A stretch of DNA of 51,997 bases from a virus. The notes under the pieces are model-generated. The model saw nothing but the letters and a program-made list of their open reading frames with translations, was not told where the DNA came from and ran no database searches. Positions 22,223 to 30,380 of this stretch are shown here, in pieces. A program made the translations under genes and the position numbers. Positions within the stretch are counted from its first letter, which is position 1. Each line of letters opens with the position of its first letter. The stretch covers positions 1-51,997 of IMG/VR virus record IMGVR_UViG_3300029319_000074. The stretch is one strand, 5' to 3'.

Positions 22223-24110
22223 AGATAAAGTAGGAACTAAAAGTTATTTAGGAATTATAATAAACTATGACAAAGAAAAAAACTTTGATAAGTTTAGTAT
22301 AGATACTCTCAAGGATAGATATTTTTGGGATAATGAAACTCATGCACAGGAGGCTTTTGCGAGAGCTGCAGTCTTTGGTGCAACATTTAAAGGAGAAACA
22401 GATTATGTATTGGCTCAAAGACTTTATGACTACAGTTCCGACTGTTGGTTCATGTTTAGCACTCCTATACTTAGTAACGGGGGAACTACTCGTGGGCTAC
22501 CTATCTCTTGCTTTCTTAATTATGTTCCTGATAGCAGGACTGGTTTATCTTCTCATTACGATGAGAATATATGGTTGGCAAGTTCAGGTGGGGGTATCGG
22601 TGGATACTGGGGAGATGTTAGGAGTAATGGTATATCTACTACTCATGGCTCTAGGTCAACTGGTTCAATTCCTTTCATGCATGTAGTTGATTCTCAAATG
22701 TTAGCCTTTAATCAAGGCACAACTAGAAGAGGTTCTTATGCTGCATATATGGATGTAAGTCATCCAGAGATTGAAGAGTTTATCAACATTAGAAAAGAAT
22801 CTGGTGGAGATATAAATAGGAAGTGTTTAAACTTACACAATGGAGTTAATATTACAAACACTTTTTTAGATGCTGTAAAGAATGATGAAGATTGGAGATT
22901 GATTGACCCTAAAACTAATGAAGCAGTTAAGACTATTAATGCTAGAGATTTATGGTTTCAAATAATAAATGCTCGTGCAGAAACAGGAGAACCTTACATG
23001 GTTAATATTGATACCTGTAATAATGCACTACCTAAACAACAAAAAGATTTAGGTTTAGAAATTAGACAAAGTAATTTATGTTCAGAAATAACACTACCAA
23101 CTAATGAAGAAAGAACAGCAGTATGTTGTTTGTCTTCTGTTAATTTAGAACACTTTGATAAATGGTCTAAAGATGAAAACTTTATATCAGATTTAATAAC
23201 TATGCTTGATAATATTATAGAACATTATATTGAGAATGCAGTAGATACATCACAATTAGGAGGATATAGTGCAAATTTTAATAGGTTTAGTAAATATATT
23301 AAAGAAGGTAAAGAAGGATATACTAAATCTGCCTATTCGGCATATAGAGAGAGGAGTCTCGGCTTGGGTGCGATGGGCTTTCATGCATATCTACAGTCTA
23401 GGAACATACCTTTTGAAGGTCTTTTCGCAACTGGATTTAACCACAAAGCTTTTACATATATTAAATCAAAAGCAAAAGAAGCTACTAAACAACTGGCTAT
23501 TGAAAGGGGCGAAGCTCCTGACATTCATGGTACGGGTAGTAGAAATGCTAACCTACTTGCTATTGCTCCTAACGCTAGTAGTGGGATTATATGTAGTGGC
23601 ACTTCTCCTAGTATCGAGCCTTATAGAGCTAATTGCTATACTCACAAAACTTTATCAGGAAGCTATCAAGTTAAGAATAAATATCTTGAAAAAGTTTTAA
23701 AATCAAAAGGATTAAAAGGTAAAAAGCTAGAGGAAACATGGAAAGATATAGCTGGTAGTGATGGGTCAGTACAACATTTAGATATTCTTAATGATAAAGA
23801 AAAAGAAATATTTAAAACAGCAAATGAAATAAATCAAATATGGGTAGTGGAACATGCATATCAACGACAACAATATGTATGTCAAGCACAATCTGTAAAC
23901 TTATTCTTTACTTTACCAAAAGCAACGGAAGGTCAAGATATACATGATGATTACATGCAGTATGTAAATGATGTGCATTGGTATGGTATGAATAAACTTA
24001 AATCACTCTACTATTTTAGGTCTAACGCAGCTAGAAATGTAGAGAATGTAAACATTAAAGTTCCAAGAATCAAGTTAGATGATGTGGAATGTATAGCCTG
24101 TGAGGGGTGA
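22212..24110 (+). CDS. nrdA: Ribonucleotide reductase class I, alpha subunit
   Basis: 632 aa, about 130 residues shorter than E. coli NrdA. The N-terminus lacks the ATP-cone, so dATP feedback control is probably lost. Catalytic residues present: C100 (PISCFLN), N288-C290-E292 (NLCSEITLPT), C305/C306 (VCCLSSVNL) and the redox pair C627/C630 (ECIACEG) at the C-terminus. It reduces ribonucleotides to deoxyribonucleotides, supplying dNTPs for phage replication, with NrdB. Followed by one small gene and nrdB. Confidence 0.94.
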   Translation: MMIEDKVGTKSYLGIIINYDKEKNFDKFSIDTLKDRYFWDNETHAQEAFARAAVFGATFKGETDYVLAQRLYDYSSDCWFMFSTPILSNGGTTRGLPISCFLNYVPDSRTGLSSHYDENIWLASSGGGIGGYWGDVRSNGISTTHGSRSTGSIPFMHVVDSQMLAFNQGTTRRGSYAAYMDVSHPEIEEFINIRKESGGDINRKCLNLHNGVNITNTFLDAVKNDEDWRLIDPKTNEAVKTINARDLWFQIINARAETGEPYMVNIDTCNNALPKQQKDLGLEIRQSNLCSEITLPTNEERTAVCCLSSVNLEHFDKWSKDENFISDLITMLDNIIEHYIENAVDTSQLGGYSANFNRFSKYIKEGKEGYTKSAYSAYRERSLGLGAMGFHAYLQSRNIPFEGLFATGFNHKAFTYIKSKAKEATKQLAIERGEAPDIHGTGSRNANLLAIAPNASSGIICSGTSPSIEPYRANCYTHKTLSGSYQVKNKYLEKVLKSKGLKGKKLEETWKDIAGSDGSVQHLDILNDKEKEIFKTANEINQIWVVEHAYQRQQYVCQAQSVNLFFTLPKATEGQDIHDDYMQYVNDVHWYGMNKLKSLYYFRSNAARNVENVNIKVPRIKLDDVECIACEG

Positions 24111-24111
24111 T

Positions 24112-24330
24112 ATGAAAGTAGAAATATTATATGATGCTTTGTATGATAAATATAAAGCAAAACAAACAGAAGCTTTATGTAATCTTCAAATGTATTTTAT
24201 GGAAGGAGTAGGTGTAGCAGACCATCCTGATACAGTAAAAACTGCAGCTAAATTGTTTGAAGATTATGCAGATGCAACAGAATATTTAAAACTATTAAGG
24301 GAGAGTAAACATGAGCTTATTGGGCAATAG
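24112..24330 (+). CDS. Small protein between nrdA and nrdB, 72 aa
   Basis: Starts at the ATG at 24112 behind GAGGGG. MKVEILYDALYDKYKAKQTE and predicted helical throughout; VADHPDTVKTAAKLFEDYA in the middle. Overlaps nrdB by 20 nt. Possibly a nucleotide-metabolism accessory, but no family is recognised. Confidence 0.55.
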   Translation: MKVEILYDALYDKYKAKQTEALCNLQMYFMEGVGVADHPDTVKTAAKLFEDYADATEYLKLLRESKHELIGQ

Positions 24331-25285
24331 AGATTATTATAAACCATTTGAATATCCATGGATGTTTGACTACTATGTTTTGCAAAATCAAATGCATTGG
24401 ATGCCAGAGTCTGTACCTTTACATACAGATGTAAAAGATTGGCAAGACTTAACTGAGAAAGAAAAGAATTTACTTACACAAATATTTAGATTATTTACTC
24501 AATCAGATGTAGATGTAGCTAGTGGGTACATTGATAAGTATATGCGTACATTTAAAAAACCAGAAGCAAGAATGATGATGTCATCTTTTGCTAACATGGA
24601 ATCAATACATCAACATGCCTACAGTTTACTACTTGATACTGTTGGTATGCCGGATATAGAATACAAAGCTTTTGCTGACTATGAAGAGATGTCAGATAAG
24701 CATGATTATGTTTCTAATTTTAAACCAACTACTAAAGATAAAAGAACTATAGCAAAAACTCTTGCTGTATATTCTGCTTTTACAGAAGGACTACAATTAT
24801 TTAGTAGCTTTGCAATCTTATTAAACTTCCCAAGGTTCGGTAAGATGAAAGGCATGGGTCAGATAGTTACATATTCTATTCGTGATGAATCATTACATGT
24901 CGAAGCTATGACTAAATTATTTAGAGAGTTTATAAAAGAAAATGTAGATATTTGGACTGATGATTTTAAAAAAGAACTTTATGATATTTGTAGACAAATG
25001 GTAGAGTTAGAAGATAAGTTTTTAGATTTAGTATTTGAAATGGGAGACATACAAGGACTAACTAAAAAAGATATGTATGCTTACAATAGATACATAGCTG
25101 ATAGAAGATTACTGCAACTAGGACTTAAAACTAATTATGACCAGAAAGAAAATCCTTTAGGTTGGATTGATGAAGTTACTGGTGTTGAACATCAAAATTT
25201 TTTTGAGGGTAGAGCAACAACATATATGAAAGCCGGACTTAGAGGCAGACAAGATAACATAACATTTAGTGATTTAAATGAATAA
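24311..25285 (+). CDS. nrdB: Ribonucleotide reductase class Ia, beta subunit
   Basis: 324 aa. All iron ligands are in place: D66 (TQSDVDV), E97 and H100 (MESIHQHAY), E159 (FTEGLQL), E193 and H196 (RDESLHVE). The radical Tyr is Y104, four residues after H100, as in E. coli Y122. It carries the di-iron tyrosyl radical that starts nucleotide reduction in NrdA. It ends with an acidic tail (NITFSDLNE) expected to dock on NrdA. Confidence 0.94.
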   Translation: MSLLGNRDYYKPFEYPWMFDYYVLQNQMHWMPESVPLHTDVKDWQDLTEKEKNLLTQIFRLFTQSDVDVASGYIDKYMRTFKKPEARMMMSSFANMESIHQHAYSLLLDTVGMPDIEYKAFADYEEMSDKHDYVSNFKPTTKDKRTIAKTLAVYSAFTEGLQLFSSFAILLNFPRFGKMKGMGQIVTYSIRDESLHVEAMTKLFREFIKENVDIWTDDFKKELYDICRQMVELEDKFLDLVFEMGDIQGLTKKDMYAYNRYIADRRLLQLGLKTNYDQKENPLGWIDEVTGVEHQNFFEGRATTYMKAGLRGRQDNITFSDLNE

Positions 25286-25502
25286 AAAAGAAGCTACTTT
25301 ATTAGGTTATAAAGTTCTATACAATAGAGCTGGTAAATTAATTACAGAGAGAACATCTACTGATATTACATCACTAAAGGAATACTTTACTGCTGAAGAA
25401 TACGCAACACTACAAACTGTTGTACGAGAAGGAACAAATAAGTTAGATGAAATACATAATTATATTGAAGCTAATTTAAATGCTAGGAGAATGACAGATT
25501 GA
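25278..25502 (+). CDS. Small protein after nrdB, 74 aa
   Basis: MNKKEATLLGYKVLYNRAGK start, then helices. Overlaps the nrdB stop by 8 nt and shares TTGA with the next gene. Not recognised. Confidence 0.5.
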   Translation: MNKKEATLLGYKVLYNRAGKLITERTSTDITSLKEYFTAEEYATLQTVVREGTNKLDEIHNYIEANLNARRMTD

Positions 25503-27247
25503 GGTGGGCTAGTTTACTACTAGGGTTGCTGACATTACCTTTATTATTTAATGTTACACCTTTAGAAGTGATGAGGTTAAAAACCTTTGATGCTTTTATA
25601 GAAACACCAGAACCATCTGGTAACTTTGTAATCTTAAATATAACTGAAGAAGATGTACAAGAAAGAGGTGGCTATCCTTTTCCTAGACAAGACCTTGCAG
25701 AAATACATAGACAATTAATTAATGAAGGTGCATTAGGAATTGGTTGGGTTATATTATTTCCACAACCAGATAGGTTTGGAGGGGATTATATATTTAAACA
25801 AATGTTGAGTTATGCTCCTAGTATTTTAGCTATGCCTGAGTTTGACAATGGAGAGTACCCTAAAACTCATGGTACTGTTATACTTGGACCAGATGTAGAC
25901 TTACCCAAAGCAAAAGGATTTTTACAGAATATACCAGAACTTCAAGAAGTATCAGCTCAAGGTGCTGTCTCTGCTCCTGTAGATGTAGATAATCTTATTA
26001 GAAGAATACCTTTACTACAACAGACACCTGATGGATGGGTTGCTTCTTTTGGAACTGAGGTATTAAAAAGTTTGGTGGATGCTAAAACCTATCAAATAAA
26101 AACAAACGAGAATGGTATAGAGCAAATAAGAATTAGAGGATTGAATCCTATACCTACAGATAGTCTTGGTCGTAAGTGGATTTCATGGGTTGATACACCA
26201 CAAACTACACTATCTGAAATGAATGTTGCAGGTAAGTTTGTATTCGTGGGTGTTACTGCAGAGGGGGTTATGCCGACTTTAGCTACACCAAATGGGCTAT
26301 TAGAGCCTCACAAGATACAGGCTGCCCTTGCAGAAAGTATTTTGATTAACTCTCCGTTCATACCAGACTACAGATTATTTGTGGAGTTACTTATATTATG
26401 CATTTCAGGACTATTAATCGCTTTTTTAATAAATCGTTTTGGTATAACCATGGGATTAGTTTCAGCAGGTACATTGATGTTCTCGATATGTTTGCTAGGT
26501 TATTATTTTATATTACGAGGTTTTTTAATTGATGTAACATGGAGTATGACAAGTATGACACTTATTGCACTCCAACAATTTTATTTAAATTTTAGAACTC
26601 AATACAAATTAAGACAACAAATTAAGAAACAATTTGAGCATTACCTTGACCCAAGACAAGTAAAAAAATTACAAGACAATCCAAAATCTTTAAAACTTGG
26701 TGGAGAAAGAAAGTATTGTTCTTTTCTTTTTACAGATGTTAGAGGTTTTACTTCACTATCAGAAAAATTAGAACCAGAAGAAGTAACAGAAATAATGAAC
26801 AAGGCATTAACTATACAAGCTAACGCAGTTAAAAAGTATGGAGGTATGGTAGATAAATATATTGGAGATGCAATGATGGCTATCTTTAATGCTCCTTTAG
26901 ATTTAGATATGCATGAAGACCGAGCCATACTTACAGCTATAGAAATTAAAAAACAAATGGAAGAAGCTAATCTTGATATTGATATAGGTATAGGTATTAA
27001 TAGTGGAGATGCTGTCATTGGTAACATGGGTAGTGATACAAGATTTGATTATACTGCTATTGGAGATGCTGTTAATCTTGCAGCTAGAATGGAGTCAAGT
27101 TGTAAAGAAGTAGGAGAGGATATAGTTATAGCAGAAAATACAGCACTACAAACAGACATGAAACTTGTTAAGTTAAAACCTATTAAAGTTAAAGGTAAAT
27201 CAAAAGCTATAAAAATTTACACAATAGACTTGACAAATAGTGTTTAA
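25499..27247 (+). CDS. CHASE2-domain adenylate cyclase, membrane-bound
   Basis: 582 aa, starting at a TTG (25499) that overlaps the previous stop and sits 8 nt from AGGAGA. Order: a short N-terminal hydrophobic anchor, a periplasmic CHASE2 domain (about residues 25-285), three transmembrane helices (about 288-365), and a class III nucleotide cyclase. Metal ligands D413 (FTDVRGFT) and D457 (YIGDAMM), purine-recognition K453 and D517, and transition-state N526/R530 (AVNLAAR) are all intact. K and D predict ATP, so the product should be cAMP. Nearby FecR and curli genes suggest an envelope-sensing role. A sigma70 promoter for hsp20 lies in its last codons. Confidence 0.9.
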   Translation: MRWASLLLGLLTLPLLFNVTPLEVMRLKTFDAFIETPEPSGNFVILNITEEDVQERGGYPFPRQDLAEIHRQLINEGALGIGWVILFPQPDRFGGDYIFKQMLSYAPSILAMPEFDNGEYPKTHGTVILGPDVDLPKAKGFLQNIPELQEVSAQGAVSAPVDVDNLIRRIPLLQQTPDGWVASFGTEVLKSLVDAKTYQIKTNENGIEQIRIRGLNPIPTDSLGRKWISWVDTPQTTLSEMNVAGKFVFVGVTAEGVMPTLATPNGLLEPHKIQAALAESILINSPFIPDYRLFVELLILCISGLLIAFLINRFGITMGLVSAGTLMFSICLLGYYFILRGFLIDVTWSMTSMTLIALQQFYLNFRTQYKLRQQIKKQFEHYLDPRQVKKLQDNPKSLKLGGERKYCSFLFTDVRGFTSLSEKLEPEEVTEIMNKALTIQANAVKKYGGMVDKYIGDAMMAIFNAPLDLDMHEDRAILTAIEIKKQMEEANLDIDIGIGINSGDAVIGNMGSDTRFDYTAIGDAVNLAARMESSCKEVGEDIVIAENTALQTDMKLVKLKPIKVKGKSKAIKIYTIDLTNSV

Positions 27248-27257
27248 ACACTATAAT
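27230..27257 (+). promoter_or_regulatory. Perfect sigma70 promoter for hsp20 with palindrome in spacer
   Basis: TTGACA (27230-27235), 16-nt spacer, TATAAT (27252-27257). The spacer holds GTTTAAAC at 27242-27249 inside a perfect 16-bp palindrome TAGTGTTTAAACACTA (27238-27253). A protein bound there would block or alter RNA polymerase, so it is the best candidate operator in the window. It precedes hsp20 by about 60 nt. Confidence 0.82.
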
Positions 27258-27315
27258 ATAGATAAGGGTGTGCGAAAGGTCGGCACTCAATAACTTGCTT
27301 TATAAAGGAGTTAAT

Positions 27316-27729
27316 ATGACAAATATAAAAGCATTTGGGCAGTTCAGCCCGTTCTCTGTTGGTTTTGATGAAATGTTTAATACATTGCAAAGAGCATCAA
27401 CACCAGCATCAAACTATCCACCTTATAATATTATTAAAAAAGGTGAAGCATACTTTATTGAAATGGCAGTAGCAGGGTTTAAACAGTCTGATATTGAAAT
27501 TGAAATAGAAGATAATACTTTAAGAGTCTCTGCAACTTATGGAGATAGAGATGATGATATAGAATTTGTTCACAAAGGAATTTCTGAACGAGGATTTTAT
27601 AAATCATTTGCTCTTGCAGAGTATGTTGAAGTTAAAAAAGCTAAGATGTCTGATGGTATTCTAGTAATTGAACTAGAAAAAAACATACCAGAAGAGCAAA
27701 AACCTAAAAAAATTAAAATTTCTAGGTAA
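27316..27729 (+). CDS. Small heat-shock protein (Hsp20/IbpA-like)
   Basis: 137 aa from the ATG at 27316 with AAAGGAG upstream. The alpha-crystallin domain spans about residues 30-130: YNIIKKGEAYFIEMAVAGF, IEIEIEDNTLRVSA, and ERGFYKSFALAEYVEVKKAK, ending in KKIKISR. Small Hsps hold unfolding proteins and are known from marine phages, where they may aid capsid assembly or protect during stress. It has its own promoter and is the last gene of the rightward arm. Confidence 0.9.
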   Translation: MTNIKAFGQFSPFSVGFDEMFNTLQRASTPASNYPPYNIIKKGEAYFIEMAVAGFKQSDIEIEIEDNTLRVSATYGDRDDDIEFVHKGISERGFYKSFALAEYVEVKKAKMSDGILVIELEKNIPEEQKPKKIKISR

Positions 27730-27852
27730 AAATAGCTAAATCCTCTGAGAGGCACGGAGAAGCCCGTGGTTGAATAATAGGTCTTTTTGAAGCAAAGGTA
27801 TTAACTACCCTCTAAATGTTTAACCTCGGGCATCCTGTGAGGTCAATTTTCT
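27730..27852. other. Convergent-arm junction with hairpins
   Basis: Separates hsp20 from the FecR gene. Holds CCTC-TGA-GAGG (27742-27752), CACGG/CCGTG (27753-27768) and CGGGC (27827-27831), which can also pair with GCCCG (27762-27766). T5 follows at about 27783, so rightward termination is plausible. A leftward terminator is not obvious. Alternative pairings also allow a structured RNA. Confidence 0.4.
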
Positions 27853-28959
27853 CTAATCGCCCTGTTTTATAGTAATTGTTGATGAACTTCCACCATTTAC
27901 TATAATTTGTGTACTCTTTCCATTTTGTACAAGAATAACAGTATAAGAACCTGACTTATCTAAATCTAATCTTACTGTATCTTCTAATGATTTTAAGAAT
28001 GTTATGATATTATCTGTAGCAAAAGTATTAACTTGGGTGTTAGCATCAAAGCCCATAGTTGTTCCTTTTAAATCTAAGTCAGCTTTTAATAAAGTTTCTG
28101 TCTGGTCTAACTCATTTACATCTTGTATTATATCTAACAAGTCTTCAAGAAAGTTTACATCTAAATAATTTATATCTAATTCAGTAAACTCTAACTCATC
28201 TTCTGCAAGATAGTCTACTTCTAAATCATCAAACTCAAGGAAGTCAGCATCAAGAATATTAGAAACGCTACTTCCATCTTCTCCCTGTACATCTATGTTC
28301 TCCTGTGGTGGGGTTACTATTAACATATTATCTATTAACTCTAAAGTAATATCTAATATAACTGGTTTAGTAGGTTCTGTCTCAAACATAGAAACTGTAG
28401 TAGCTTGATAGGGTTTGTTAAGCAATACTTCTCCTATAGCTGTTGCTACTAATATCTCTCCACTAGGAGTACCATCATCTTTGGGCAGTAATATAATTAA
28501 AGACTCTCCAATCTCATTGACTGTAATTGTAAAGTCTGTACCACGAATAGAAACATTAGCACTCGGAGTTGAGATAGCAATGTTCTCTTTGTTTATATTA
28601 TTTAATTTACCAGTAATAAACCTTGCAGTACCACTAGCAAATTGCAAAGCCATTTTAGACTTTGAAGGATTAGGGTCATAGATAAACTCATCTATAACTA
28701 ATTGTGAATGTTCTGTTAGTCTAACTCTAGTATCATTAAGAAATGTTATTCCTATTCTACCATTAGAAGTTTCAACATTGTCATAACTTTCTATACCAAA
28801 AGATAAGGCAGCATCATAAGGTATATCCCTTACAATTCTGCCTGTACCTTTAAGTTCTGTTACGCTTCCTATACTAGCATCCGACTGTTGTGCCACCATC
28901 GTTTTGGATAACACAGACAGTACCAGAGTTGCCAGTAGAAAGTATCTTGAGCCAATCAT
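27853..28959 (-). CDS. FecR-domain exported protein
   Basis: 368 aa. N-terminal signal peptide (residues about 1-23). The FecR domain spans about residues 30-175, with NGRIGITFLNDTRVRLTEHS, then FASGTARFITGKL and IRGTDFTI. A Leu/Asp-rich repeat-like segment (about 235-290, LEFDDLEVDYLAEDELEFTEL pattern) follows, then a C-terminal beta domain. FecR domains sense or relay envelope signals. The signal peptide overlaps the curlin gene 3' end by 86 nt. In bacteria FecR-domain genes often neighbour CHASE2-cyclase genes, as here across the convergent junction. Exported to the periplasm. Confidence 0.8.
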   Translation of the reverse strand: MIGSRYFLLATLVLSVLSKTMVAQQSDASIGSVTELKGTGRIVRDIPYDAALSFGIESYDNVETSNGRIGITFLNDTRVRLTEHSQLVIDEFIYDPNPSKSKMALQFASGTARFITGKLNNINKENIAISTPSANVSIRGTDFTITVNEIGESLIILLPKDDGTPSGEILVATAIGEVLLNKPYQATTVSMFETEPTKPVILDITLELIDNMLIVTPPQENIDVQGEDGSSVSNILDADFLEFDDLEVDYLAEDELEFTELDINYLDVNFLEDLLDIIQDVNELDQTETLLKADLDLKGTTMGFDANTQVNTFATDNIITFLKSLEDTVRLDLDKSGSYTVILVQNGKSTQIIVNGGSSSTITIKQGD

Positions 28960-29590
28960 TATCTAATGTACTTAGTTGTTGTATATTGAAAGTTCTAGAA
29001 TTACCGGTTTGGTCTAAATAAAAATAACCACCAGCATAACCACTACCTGTAAAAGTAACTTCGTTACTATCCCCATCTATATCAACATAAGAAGTACCAC
29101 CATCATAGTTAATATCAAAATCAAGTGTGTTACTACTACCATTAATAATCCAATCTAAATCTGTATTACTAGCCATAGCACTTGTACCTACATCTAGTGT
29201 AAAAGTATTACTGCTACCTGTAGTATCTACATTAAAGTTAGAACTATCAATTCCATAAGTATTAGTTGGGTCTGCTTGAATAGTAAATGTATTACTATCT
29301 CCATCAAATTCAAAAAATCCTGTTACAGAATCACCTGTAATATCACCAAGAAACTTGTTACTATCTCCGATTTGATTAATATCTAATGTTAAATTTAGTC
29401 CATCTAAATCTAGAGCAGTTAAAGTTCCAGCAACAGAATTTAATCCACCCATAATATTTCCAGAACCAAGTTGTTCTAAATCTATATTAGCAGTAGCACC
29501 TGATTGGTCAATGTATATTTCATTGTCAGCCCCGTATGTTGGCGATGCAATCATCATCACAACTAGGCTCATCAATATTAATTGTTTCAT
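28874..29590 (-). CDS. Curlin-like repeat protein
   Basis: 238 aa with a signal peptide (about residues 1-20). The rest is made of irregular beta repeats with GDSN/GSSN and Gln/Asn steps: QIGDSNKF, FDGDSNTFTIQ, TTGSSNTFTLD, NGSSNTLDF, DGDSNEVTF, QTGNSRTFNIQ. These resemble curlin repeats (SxxxxxGxxNxxxxxQ), though less regular than in CsgA, so it may be a curlin or a relative. It is Cys-bearing at the C-terminus. It would be secreted through the CsgG pore encoded directly upstream. Its start is nested 65 nt into csgG. Confidence 0.7.
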   Translation of the reverse strand: MKQLILMSLVVMMIASPTYGADNEIYIDQSGATANIDLEQLGSGNIMGGLNSVAGTLTALDLDGLNLTLDINQIGDSNKFLGDITGDSVTGFFEFDGDSNTFTIQADPTNTYGIDSSNFNVDTTGSSNTFTLDVGTSAMASNTDLDWIINGSSNTLDFDINYDGGTSYVDIDGDSNEVTFTGSGYAGGYFYLDQTGNSRTFNIQQLSTLDNDWLKILSTGNSGTVCVIQNDGGTTVGC

Positions 29591-30380
29591 ATTCCCAATA
29601 CCCTCTTTCTATTCCTATTTCTATTAAGTTTAATACTCCAGTTTCTATTGCCTTTTGCAAAGCTATAGAACCCACCTCATTCTCAGCGACACCTCCCTCT
29701 ATCTCTACAAGTTCTGTGCCTTGTTCAATAAAACGAAAGATGTCCTGAGAAATACTTGTCGATAAAATATTTTTAGAAACTGCAGATTCCATTAATATTT
29801 CACCTGTAGATACAGAAACTAATCGCAATGATATAGTTACTACATCTTCTCGGTATTGTTTACTATTACCTATTCCTAAGTATCTAGCACCAATACCACC
29901 AGATTGAATGTTTGTGTCATAACTAATAACTCCACCTTGCATTATAAGACCAGCAAATAATAAAGGTTGTAGTTTTTGGTCTTCTTCAAAGTTCTCTCTG
30001 GTTGACCGGATTAGTTGTCGTTCTTTAGTAAGGTTATCTAAACCTACTCGTTCAACAACTCTAAAAAAATTACCATTAGCAGCATGTTTCAAAGCTCTGA
30101 TAAGCAATGCTTCAGGAGCTTGGGTAACTGCTGTACTAAATAAAGCAAAGCTACTATTACTTTTTCTTTGCCCTGTTAAATCTTGAAAGCTATCTCTATA
30201 TACTGCTATTACTGGTTTCTTTTTTGCAGGAGGTAATTCAGCTAATTCAACTGATTGTAAATCTAAAATATTAGCAGGTAATATATCTCTAGTTAGTGAT
30301 AGGTCTCTGTTCTCGTTTAAGACTGCACAACTAGAAACTAAAATTACCAATAGGAAGCTGTATAGTAGTTGTATCGCCAT
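29526..30380 (-). CDS. csgG: Curli secretion pore lipoprotein CsgG
   Basis: 284 aa (E. coli 277 aa). A lipobox LVSSC near residues 14-18 marks an outer-membrane lipoprotein. Conserved blocks: DLTGQRKSNSSFALFSTAVT, ALLIRALKHAANGNFFRVVE, GLDNLTKERQLIR, GGIGARYLGIG, VSTGEILMESAVSK and ETGVLNLIEIGIERGYWE. CsgG forms a nonameric outer-membrane channel for curlin export. It overlaps csgF by 50 nt and the curlin gene by 65 nt, so all three are compressed into one message. Lies in the lysis-proximal end of the late arm. Confidence 0.92.
   Translation of the reverse strand: MAIQLLYSFLLVILVSSCAVLNENRDLSLTRDILPANILDLQSVELAELPPAKKKPVIAVYRDSFQDLTGQRKSNSSFALFSTAVTQAPEALLIRALKHAANGNFFRVVERVGLDNLTKERQLIRSTRENFEEDQKLQPLLFAGLIMQGGVISYDTNIQSGGIGARYLGIGNSKQYREDVVTISLRLVSVSTGEILMESAVSKNILSTSISQDIFRFIEQGTELVEIEGGVAENEVGSIALQKAIETGVLNLIEIGIERGYWEYETINIDEPSCDDDCIANIRG

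Larger units (their letters stand above)
11626..27484. repeat. GTTTAAAC palindrome family, 13 copies
   Basis: Exact copies start at 11626, 11754, 12606, 12802, 12962, 13559, 14081, 15968, 17334, 18052, 22825, 27242 and 27477. Eleven of 13 are followed by A. Three lie in the context GGAGGCGTTTAAACA and one in GGAGGGCGTTTAAACA, all just before start codons of tiny genes. Others are followed by GGAGG or GGA. One occupies the -35/-10 spacer of the hsp20 promoter as part of a 16-bp perfect palindrome. In genes it falls in different reading frames, so selection acts on the nucleic acid and not on the protein. None was seen by eye in the leftward arms. Confidence 0.8.
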
